A DNA stretch of 12,266 bases from Methanomassiliicoccaceae archaeon (GTDB taxonomy: Archaea > Thermoplasmatota > Thermoplasmata > Methanomassiliicoccales > Methanomethylophilaceae), in contig JAEEKU010000093.1 in assembly GCA_016282555.1 (NCBI GenBank), positions 1 to 12,266 of the forward strand. Direction: 5' to 3'. Below, piece after piece: positions 6,775 to 12,266 of the stretch. Position 1 is the stretch's first letter. The number at the start of each line of letters is the position of its first letter. Under the pieces are notes generated by a model. The model ran no database searches. It was not told the origin of the DNA and was given only the letters and a program-made list of their open reading frames with translations. The position numbers and the translations under genes are program-made.

Positions 6775-7247
6775 CCACGGATTCCGACAAGAAATACCTG
6801 CGGATGGCTATAAACGAGGCTCTCAGGGGGATCCGCGCCGGCCACGGCGGGCCTTTCGGTTCCGTCATAGTTAAAAACGGGGCGGTAGTCGGCGCCGGCC
6901 ACAATTCGGTATTTTTAGAATGCGATCCCACCGCTCACGGGGAGATCATGGCCGTCCGCGACGCGTGCAGGACTCTTGGCACGTTCGATCTCTCCGGATG
7001 CACCGTATACACCAATTCCGAGCCCTGTCCCATGTGCAGGGCGGCTCTTTGCTGGGCCAAAGCCGATCGCGTCGTATACTCCTCCACGGTGAGAGAGGCC
7101 GGGGAAATCGCCGGCTTCAAAGATCCGGATATGTACGAATCCCTGAGGGGTGGCGGGGATCTGATACCTTCGGTGCGCATAAAAACCGAAGGATATCTGG
7201 AGCCTTTCGAGGAATACAGGAAGATGAAGGGCCCGGTGTACGGCTGA
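6747..7247 (+). CDS. guaD: Guanine deaminase-like enzyme (cytidine/deoxycytidylate deaminase superfamily)
   Basis: A 166-residue zinc deaminase expected to hydrolyse guanine to xanthine and ammonia in purine salvage. The zinc site is H64-G-E66 (in PTAHGE) and C94-x2-C97 (in SEPCPMC). The surrounding pattern of GGPFGSVIVK, DPTAHGE, YTNSEPCPMC and a C-terminal FEEYRK segment matches B. subtilis GuaD much better than tRNA-adenosine or dCMP deaminases. The glycine between His and Glu replaces the usual alanine or valine. The start is taken as GTG at 6747, since the conserved helix begins around residue 14 and no ATG lies before residue 20. This gives a 28-base overlap with the membrane protein gene; the ribosome binding site is weak. 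Another small amino-purine or pterin could be the true substrate. Confidence 0.8.
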   Translation: MSERFREGITTDSDKKYLRMAINEALRGIRAGHGGPFGSVIVKNGAVVGAGHNSVFLECDPTAHGEIMAVRDACRTLGTFDLSGCTVYTNSEPCPMCRAALCWAKADRVVYSSTVREAGEIAGFKDPDMYESLRGGGDLIPSVRIKTEGYLEPFEEYRKMKGPVYG

Positions 7248-7252
7248 ACGGC

Positions 7253-7263
7253 TTTTATTTTAA
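7253..7263 (+). promoter_or_regulatory. TATA box for the ACT-MBL gene
   Basis: TTTTATTTTAA follows the stop codon of the deaminase gene directly and is centred 28 bases before the ATG at 7286. There is no Shine-Dalgarno element, so a leaderless transcript is likely. Confidence 0.5.
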
Positions 7264-7285
7264 GTATACGGACGATGCCGGCCCG

Positions 7286-9085
7286 ATGAAGAAATCCTAC
7301 GTCACGACCATGCCCGACGATATCGGCGCTTTTCTCAAAGCCAGCCGGTGCTTCGCTTCGCTGGGCATCAACATAACCAGAGTGAGCTACAACAAGGCGA
7401 TAGACGTCCATACCCTGTTCATCGACGCCGAGGGCACGGAGGAGCAGCTCGCCGAGGCCGACAAAGAGCTCCGCGAGATAGGATATATTCATCCGGAGGA
7501 CAGGGAGTCCACGGTTATGCTCGCGGAATTCATTCTCCGCGACGTCCCGGGAGCGGTGACGAGGGTGCTGGAGCTGATAAACGAGTTCGGATTCAACATT
7601 TCATATATCTCCTCACAGGAGGACGGGACCGGGTTCCAGAGGTTCAGGATGGGTCTTTTCGTGGAAGACGGGGACAAAGTTTCCAGATTCATCGGCAAGG
7701 CTTCGGAGATCTGCACAGTCAACATTCTGGACTACAGCAGCTCGGATACCGTGTACGACAACTCCATTTTCTACAGATCCTTCGTTTCGTCCATATCTAA
7801 AAGCATGGACATAACCCCGGAGAAGAAGGAGGAGCTGCTGGTGAACTGCAACATGGCCATGCAGCTTCTCGACAGCAAGGGCCTCTCCCCTTACCGCACC
7901 TTCGACTCCATAGGAAAGCTGGCCGGTCTTCTCATGAAATCCAAAGGCAGCGCTTTCTGTCCGAGAGTCACCAGCCGGAAAATCACGGAGAAATCATGCA
8001 TTTACGTTATAGAGCCGCCGTGCGGCAGCAACATCACGATCATAAAATCCTGCGGGGAAACGCTTTTCGTAGACACCGGATACGCGTGCTACAGGGAAGA
8101 ATCCCTGAGATACATCCGCGAGATCGTTCCGGATTTCGATTCGATCGTAAAGAGGGTAGTCGTGACCCATGCGGATCTGGATCACATCGGGCTGTGTCCG
8201 CTGTTCGACGAGGTTCTGGCCAGCGAGAACAGCGCTCTGTGCATGAGAGAGGAGTCCGGGGGAAGGGACGGGTTCAGGGAATCCAATCCCTTGCACAAGC
8301 CGTACATCGCCATCTGCAAGATCCTCACGTCCTACGAGCCGGTTCCTCCGGAGAAAATAAAGACTATGTGGAAAGCAAGGCCGGATAACGATTTTCCTCT
8401 GTGCCACGTTGGCTATCTTCAGGCCGGGGAATTCGGATTCGATGTTTTCGAAGGGAAAGGAGGACATCTGAAAGGGGAGATCCTGCTGATAGATTACAGT
8501 CTGAAGGTCGCGTTCACCGGCGACGTTTACGTCAACATGCACGGAATGTCCGCGGAGCAGGCCGAATACAACAGATACGCGCCGATCCTGATGACCTCCG
8601 TCGACACCGATCCGGATCTGTGCAGGGAGGAGCGCAAAGCCCTGTTCCAGCGTCTCGGGGCCGGGAAATGGCTTATTTTCAGCGGGCACGGAGCTGTTAA
8701 GGATTACTGCGTCACGGACGAGGAAAAGCGGGATCGATGTTTCACCGTCATTTCCAGCTCTATTTCGAAGAATCTCCTGCCGAAACGTTCCGGGAGCATT
8801 TTTCCACTTTCGGTTTTTATCTGCGTCCCGTCCGCCAGCACGAACGTCAGTGATTTGTCTCCGCCCGTGCGGTATCCGCCGCCGGGGAGGCTCCCCCAGC
8901 CCAGCATTCCGGATCCGGTTATGATCTCCTTTATTTTCCTGACGGTCTCCGGATCGACCGGCTTTTCGCTTTCATATATGCCGGGGCCTTCGTATTTCGA
9001 AGTTTTTCTGTTAGTTCCAGTGCCGTCTTCGCTGAGCGTAAGAACCGCATCGGTAAATCCGCCGTTTCCGCGGTCTTCGCGGTAG
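7286..9085 (+). CDS. Double ACT domain plus metallo-beta-lactamase-fold hydrolase, with antisense C-terminal extension
   Basis: The recognisable protein spans about 475 residues of a 599-residue frame. Two ACT domains lie at 1-70 (VTTMPDDIGAFLKA) and 75-150 (AEFILRDVPGAVTRVL), typical small-ligand (often amino acid) sensors. A helical linker (about 165-230) leads to a metallo-beta-lactamase fold. Its metal motif is T294-H-A-D-L-D-H300, followed by H394 (GGHLKGE), D413 (FTGDVY) and H468 (SGHG). The second motif position is Asp rather than His, a known variant. Ligand-controlled hydrolysis is an inference; the substrate is unknown. The natural end should be soon after SGHG near 8700. Instead the frame runs to TAG at 9085, and its last 127 codons are antisense to the neighbouring gene and have shadow-like composition. 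A lost stop codon or an undetected frameshift is likely. The start is supported by a TATA box. Confidence 0.75.
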   Translation: MKKSYVTTMPDDIGAFLKASRCFASLGINITRVSYNKAIDVHTLFIDAEGTEEQLAEADKELREIGYIHPEDRESTVMLAEFILRDVPGAVTRVLELINEFGFNISYISSQEDGTGFQRFRMGLFVEDGDKVSRFIGKASEICTVNILDYSSSDTVYDNSIFYRSFVSSISKSMDITPEKKEELLVNCNMAMQLLDSKGLSPYRTFDSIGKLAGLLMKSKGSAFCPRVTSRKITEKSCIYVIEPPCGSNITIIKSCGETLFVDTGYACYREESLRYIREIVPDFDSIVKRVVVTHADLDHIGLCPLFDEVLASENSALCMREESGGRDGFRESNPLHKPYIAICKILTSYEPVPPEKIKTMWKARPDNDFPLCHVGYLQAGEFGFDVFEGKGGHLKGEILLIDYSLKVAFTGDVYVNMHGMSAEQAEYNRYAPILMTSVDTDPDLCREERKALFQRLGAGKWLIFSGHGAVKDYCVTDEEKRDRCFTVISSSISKNLLPKRSGSIFPLSVFICVPSASTNVSDLSPPVRYPPPGRLPQPSIPDPVMISFIFLTVSGSTGFSLSYMPGPSYFEVFLLVPVPSSLSVRTASVNPPFPRSSR

Positions 9086-9672
9086 CGTATCGATTTCAGC
9101 GACGAAACGTCCGGAAGAAGCGCCCTTTCGCCTTTCATCGCTCTTTCAAATATATCTTTCAGCTCTTCCGCGGCTTCCTGCTCCAGCAGCGGCGTCTGGT
9201 TATCCGAAAAGCCGATCCTCTCCCCGCCGGAGTATCTTTTATCGACTTTTCCACCGAAATTCTCGGGAAGCTCGTGGGTTCTGGAACGGTACCCGTTTTT
9301 TTTCGCGATTTCTCTGCCGTTTACGAACTTCACGAGATCCGGGAATACATTTTCCGTCAGAAGGGCCCAGGAGGATGATTTCTCTCCGTAGCCGGCGTAG
9401 TCTGCGGTTTCGAGAAACAGAAAGGAACCTTTTCCGGCGGGAACCGCGAATGCGGATATGAACATCAGCGGATTTTCGTCCGGCCCGTCCCCGACGATCC
9501 AATCGAGCGCCGTTGTGATGTCGAAAAGAATCATATCTTCGGATTCTATCTTCTTCGGAGCCTTCGTGTCGAGAGTGGCATCGGTGCCTCCGCACACGTC
9601 CGGGGGCGTTTTCTTGATGACGATGATTCCGTCGTCCTTATCCTTTTTTTCTTTTTTTCTCAGACCGAACAT
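8704..9672 (-). CDS. Hypothetical protein, 322 aa
   Basis: I do not recognise the family. The ATG at 9672 is chosen over the GTG at 9684 because GGGTGG lies eight bases before it. The product starts with a very basic, lysine-rich tail (MFGLRKKEKKDKDD) but has no membrane segment, so it is probably cytosolic. An alpha/beta region (about 45-110, with LFDITTALDWIVGDG and FLFLETADYAGYG) is followed by a charged middle. A C-terminal domain (about 205-310) has the sequence order LTLSEDGTG, a helix VRKIKEIITGSGMLGW, and LTFVLADGTQIKTES. That strand-helix-strand layout recalls small secreted or lipoprotein domains such as DUF6438, but only loosely. The last 382 bases overlap the plus-strand ACT-MBL frame antisense. 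The TATA box is at 9711-9718. Confidence 0.65.
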   Translation of the reverse strand: MFGLRKKEKKDKDDGIIVIKKTPPDVCGGTDATLDTKAPKKIESEDMILFDITTALDWIVGDGPDENPLMFISAFAVPAGKGSFLFLETADYAGYGEKSSSWALLTENVFPDLVKFVNGREIAKKNGYRSRTHELPENFGGKVDKRYSGGERIGFSDNQTPLLEQEAAEELKDIFERAMKGERALLPDVSSLKSIRYREDRGNGGFTDAVLTLSEDGTGTNRKTSKYEGPGIYESEKPVDPETVRKIKEIITGSGMLGWGSLPGGGYRTGGDKSLTFVLADGTQIKTESGKMLPERFGRRFFEIELEMTVKHRSRFSSSVTQ

Positions 9673-9710
9673 GGCAGTTTCCACCCGCGCTCCCGGAACC
9701 GTTTAATGGA

Positions 9711-9718
9711 AATATAAA
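9711..9718 (-). promoter_or_regulatory. TATA box for the gene at 9672
   Basis: TTTATATT on the minus strand predicts a start near 9688 and a leader of about 15 bases carrying GGGTGG. Just upstream of it for that gene lies a small inverted repeat, AACAGT (9718-9723) and ACTGTT (9731-9736). Confidence 0.5.
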
Positions 9719-9783
9719 ACAGTGTCAGAAACTGTTGCGAGGGACGGTATTCCGATCCGGCGTTTTTGCTGCCGCGTCCGTGT

Positions 9784-9816
9784 AATATTCAGTCTATGTT
9801 TTTATACTGGAATATT
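9784..9816. promoter_or_regulatory. Inverted repeat around the heptose operon TATA box (candidate operator)
   Basis: AATATTCAGT (9784-9793) and ACTGGAATATT (9806-9816) are complementary apart from one extra G/C pair. They enclose 12 bases that contain the TATA element TTTTTATA (9799-9806). The element predicts transcription starting near 9830, about 43 bases before the ATG at 9873. A symmetric site covering the TATA box is the usual arrangement for an archaeal repressor that blocks TBP binding. No regulator gene is identified in the window. Confidence 0.55.
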
Positions 9817-9842
9817 GTAATCGGCACCGTATCCCATATCAA

Positions 9843-9857
9843 CCGGTCCGAAAACCG
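9843..9857 (+). promoter_or_regulatory. Small leader stem-loop and ribosome binding site before hddA
   Basis: CCGGT and ACCGG in the leader can pair around a six-base loop. AAGGAGA (9862-9868) lies just downstream, four to five bases from the ATG at 9873. It is one of the strongest ribosome binding sites in the window. The stem does not cover it. Confidence 0.4.
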
Positions 9858-9872
9858 GCGGAAGGAGATTTG

Positions 9873-10907
9873 ATGAGTCAGCTACATTTCAGAGCCGCAG
9901 CGCCCCTCAGAATAGGTTTGGCAGGAGGAGGCACGGATGTCGATCCCTATGCAACCGAGAAGGGAGGCATCGTTTTCAACACCACCATAAACAAGTTCGC
10001 GTACTGCACCGTGTCTCCCTGCGAGGGAAACATGATGTCCGTGCACTCCACGGAGTACGGGGATCTCGTAGCCGATCTGAAAAACGGCCCTCTTCCGCTC
10101 AACGGGAATATGGATCTGGTCAAGGTGGTCGCCAATCATTTCAGCATCAAAAACGGATTCAGGATGGATATCGAATCCGAGGCTCCGCCGGGCTCCGGTC
10201 TCGGGGGATCTTCGGCGGTTATAGTATCGATCGTTTCCGCGGTATGCCGCTGGATCGGCAGAACGATGGGCAAGGAGGAAACTGCTAAACTCGCGTATGA
10301 TCTGGAGAGGAAAGAGCTGGGACTCACCGGCGGGCGCCAGGATCAGTACGCTTCCGTCTTCGGCGGTTTCAATCTCATGAGGTTCAGGGGAGACGACGTA
10401 ACCGTCGACAACGTTCCCGTATCTGAAGAGATCATGAGCGAGCTCCAGTCCCGCAGCGTTCTCTGCTACACCGGTTCCACCAGGGAATCCGCCGATGTTA
10501 TAGATTCTCAGATCAAATCCTTCAGAAAAGGCGACAACGAGAAGGCTCTGGACGCATCCAAGGATTTGGCGGTCGGGATGGCGGAGACTCTGAGAAGAGG
10601 GGACATAACGGAGACGGGCTCGATTCTCCACCAGTCCTGGCAGCTGAAGAAGCAGTTCTCCGAAAAGATCACGAATCCCATGATAGACCGCATGTACGAG
10701 AGCGCCAAATCCGCGGGCGCGATCGGAGGAAAAGTTTCCGGGGCCGGAGGCGGAGGTTTTATGTTTTTCATATGCAAATACAACCGCAAATACGATGTCG
10801 CCAAGGCTCTGCAGAAGACGAATCCCGGCGCGAAGGTCGTAGACTTCATGTTTCAGAGAGAGGGCGTAAAATCGTGGGGATATGATGACGAGAGACATAT
10901 CATCTGA
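9873..10907 (+). CDS. hddA: D-glycero-D-manno-heptose 7-phosphate kinase (GHMP family)
   Basis: A 344-residue cytosolic kinase that would phosphorylate heptose 7-phosphate at C1 with ATP, giving the 1,7-bisphosphate on the route to GDP- or ADP-heptose. The GHMP motifs are all present. The N-terminal sugar-binding part is RAAAPLRIGLAGGGTD (7-22), and the ATP loop is PPGSGLGGSSA (105-115). Next come the family-specific GLTGGRQDQYAS segment (150-161) with D157 as the likely catalytic or substrate residue, and the C-terminal GGKVSGAGGGGF (285-296). Sequence order and length match HddA/WcbL-type kinases rather than galactokinase or mevalonate kinase. The ATG at 9873, with AAGGAGA before it, is better than the TTG three bases upstream. 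The next gene overlaps by 26 bases and supplies the other two heptose enzymes, which supports the substrate. A fucose- or other sugar-kinase role is less likely. Confidence 0.88.
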   Translation: MSQLHFRAAAPLRIGLAGGGTDVDPYATEKGGIVFNTTINKFAYCTVSPCEGNMMSVHSTEYGDLVADLKNGPLPLNGNMDLVKVVANHFSIKNGFRMDIESEAPPGSGLGGSSAVIVSIVSAVCRWIGRTMGKEETAKLAYDLERKELGLTGGRQDQYASVFGGFNLMRFRGDDVTVDNVPVSEEIMSELQSRSVLCYTGSTRESADVIDSQIKSFRKGDNEKALDASKDLAVGMAETLRRGDITETGSILHQSWQLKKQFSEKITNPMIDRMYESAKSAGAIGGKVSGAGGGGFMFFICKYNRKYDVAKALQKTNPGAKVVDFMFQREGVKSWGYDDERHII

Positions 10908-11919
10908 GCTTTCGGAGAGCGCGGACGTTATTTCGAGGATCGATCCTGATCAGATCAGGGCCGCGGCCGGCATAATAACGGAGGCTTTCAGAAGGGGGAA
11001 CCAGGCTATATTCATGGGGAACGGGGGATCCTCCGCCGATGCCCAGCATATTTCCGCGGAACTGTCGGGAAAATACCTGTTCCACCGTCCGGCTCTTCCC
11101 GGAGTGTGCCTTTCCAATATAGCGCCGGTGACCGCCGTCGGAAACGATTACAGTTATGCGGAAGTCTTCAGAAGGCAGATTCAGGCCGTGTGCCGCGAGG
11201 GAGACGCCGTAGTATGCTATTCCACTTCCGGAAATTCGGAGAACATCATACTGGCGGCGGAGGAAGCCAGGATAAGGGGCGCTAAAATCATCACTTTCAC
11301 GGGTTCCGGCGGCAGACTCAAAGATATGGCCGACGCGGCCGTCGTAATTCCGTCCAGAGAGACTCCCAGGATACAGGAGGCTTACCTCTGCGCCTCGCAC
11401 ATAATGTGCGGGATAATAGAGGAGGAGATGTTCTGTAACAGAGCGGTGTTCATCGATCGCGACGATACCATCGCGAAGAACGTGCCCTACTGCAGCAATC
11501 CCGATGATTTTCATCTGTTCGAAGGCGTTCCGGAGAACATAGCCAGACTCAACGAGGCCGGATTCAAGGTTATAATAATAACGAATCAGTCGGGAATCGG
11601 CCGCGGATACTTCAGCGAGGACGTTCTCTCTTCGATTCACTCTAAACTCTTGCGTCTTGTAGAAGAGAAAGGCGGCCGCATAGACGGGATATATTACTGC
11701 CCCCACGCCCCGGAGGATAACTGCAGATGCAGGAAACCCGGGATCGGAATGGGGCTCAGAGCCGTTTCGGAGCATTCCGTGAATCCTTTCCGCTCCTATA
11801 TGGTCGGGGACAGCGAAGCCGATATGGAGTTCGGAAAGAATCTGGGATGCAAAGTGTTCAGGGTCGGAAACGGAAAGACCTTCTCCGATGCGGTCAGATT
11901 CATTCTCGGCGATCAGTGA
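10882..11919 (+). CDS. gmhA-gmhB: Fused phosphoheptose isomerase (GmhA) and heptose-bisphosphate phosphatase (GmhB)
   Basis: A 345-residue bifunctional enzyme. Residues 1-185 are a SIS domain that isomerises sedoheptulose 7-phosphate to D-glycero-D-manno-heptose 7-phosphate. It has GNGGSSADAQHISAEL (46-61, with H56 and E60), STSGNSE (114-120), and Q165 and H173 matching GmhA active-site positions. Residues 186-345 are a HAD phosphatase removing the C7 phosphate. It has motif I D192-R-D194-D-T, TNQSGIGRG (234-242), the zinc loop C273-x-H275...C281-x-C283 typical of GmhB, K285, and the final acidic motif GDSEAD (309-314). Motif I has Asp195 where E. coli GmhB has Gly. The start overlaps the kinase gene by 26 bases; ATGs at 10882 and 10885 follow TGGGGA, and the second has better spacing. 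The kinase acts between these two steps, so one operon covers three consecutive reactions. Confidence 0.9.
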   Translation: MMTRDISSELSESADVISRIDPDQIRAAAGIITEAFRRGNQAIFMGNGGSSADAQHISAELSGKYLFHRPALPGVCLSNIAPVTAVGNDYSYAEVFRRQIQAVCREGDAVVCYSTSGNSENIILAAEEARIRGAKIITFTGSGGRLKDMADAAVVIPSRETPRIQEAYLCASHIMCGIIEEEMFCNRAVFIDRDDTIAKNVPYCSNPDDFHLFEGVPENIARLNEAGFKVIIITNQSGIGRGYFSEDVLSSIHSKLLRLVEEKGGRIDGIYYCPHAPEDNCRCRKPGIGMGLRAVSEHSVNPFRSYMVGDSEADMEFGKNLGCKVFRVGNGKTFSDAVRFILGDQ

Positions 11920-12254
11920 AGCCTGAAGAACGCGGTTATCTGATGGCACAGATCCTGGCCGCAGATCACGATAACATCGTCCGGAAGAGTTTCCGCCCAT
12001 TCTCTCGCGGCCGGAAGTTTGCGGATGTCCGGAATTATCACTACGGAATTCCCGCCGACTTCCGGTATTTCGGTTTCGGCGATCACGATGTTCATGTCCG
12101 GCTTTCTGGCTTTCGCGACCTCGTATATGTAATCCGTCGCTTCTTCCTTGGCTCTTCTTCTTTCGGCGAGAATGGTTTTCCCGAGTCCGGAAGGTTCCAG
12201 GAGCTTTCCGATGCCCTTCACCGGCTCTCCCTGCACTACGCATTTTGTATCCAT
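11913..12254 (-). CDS. Hypothetical protein, 113 aa
   Basis: I do not recognise the family. The product is a small soluble protein with alternating strands and helices. A basic helix (LAERRRAKEEATDYIYEVAK, about 30-49) is followed by strands MNIVIAET (54-61), SVVIIPDI (70-77) and DDVIVICG (91-98), and a C-terminus with two cysteines (CGQDLCHQITAF, 98-109). The layout suggests a small Rossmann-like alpha/beta unit. No catalytic motif is clear. The ATG at 12254 is the only ATG within the window in a suitable place, but the frame stays open to the window edge, so a start further upstream is possible. It is convergent with gmhA-gmhB, and the two coding ends overlap by seven bases. Confidence 0.65.
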   Translation of the reverse strand: MDTKCVVQGEPVKGIGKLLEPSGLGKTILAERRRAKEEATDYIYEVAKARKPDMNIVIAETEIPEVGGNSVVIIPDIRKLPAAREWAETLPDDVIVICGQDLCHQITAFFRLH

Positions 12255-12266
12255 GGCGGTCCGGTA

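Noticed and set aside
9882..12243. Long minus-strand frames opposite hddA and gmhA-gmhB
   Set aside because: Both plus-strand genes have full sets of catalytic motifs; the antisense frames show none and have low-complexity, Arg/Ser-rich text.
1..12266. CRISPR array or insertion sequence with transposase
   Set aside because: No regularly spaced direct repeats and no transposase or integrase motif were seen on either strand.

Overview
The window looks archaeal and most like a Methanomassiliicoccales-type methanogen (Thermoplasmata); this is an inference. Supporting signs are compact A/T-rich TATA elements about 25-30 bases before starts, several leaderless starts mixed with Shine-Dalgarno starts, a CAU tRNA with archaeal features, a DUF169 protein, and a GDP-heptose-type gene pair. 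Every confident gene ends in TGA or TAA. TAG occurs as the in-frame break in one gene and as the end of one doubtful antisense extension, which fits a lineage that uses TAG sparingly, for example one decoding it as pyrrolysine.

Layout. Bases 1-402 hold the N-terminal part of a ribokinase on the minus strand, cut by the window edge. Bases 403-1178 hold no intact gene: there is a decayed plus-strand coding remnant (about 600-910) and two strong near-perfect palindromes (1060-1086 and 1122-1150). Bases 1179-2366 (minus) are an AAA_14/DUF4143 ATPase interrupted by one in-frame TAG. An A/T-rich gap and a minus-strand CAU tRNA follow (2661-2737). A DUF169 gene (minus, 2817-3581) is divergent from a small unknown gene (plus, 3699-4070).

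From 4153 to about 8700 lies a plus-strand run: a PP-loop ATPase-like protein with a cysteine cluster and an extra C-terminal domain, an unknown 132-residue protein, a two-helix membrane protein, a guanine deaminase-like enzyme overlapping it, and a double-ACT plus metallo-beta-lactamase-fold protein. The reading frame of the last continues 382 bases antisense through the 3' end of a convergent unknown gene (minus, 8704-9672).

Bases 9873-11919 form a two-gene heptose operon: a GHMP heptose-7-phosphate kinase (hddA-like), then a single gene fusing phosphoheptose isomerase (gmhA) with heptose-bisphosphate phosphatase (gmhB). Together they would convert sedoheptulose 7-phosphate to D-glycero-D-manno-heptose 1-phosphate, the precursor of a nucleotide-activated heptose for surface glycans. 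The nucleotidyltransferase (hddC-type) is not in the window. The operon promoter sits inside an inverted repeat that could be an operator. An unknown convergent gene (minus, 11913-12254) closes the window.
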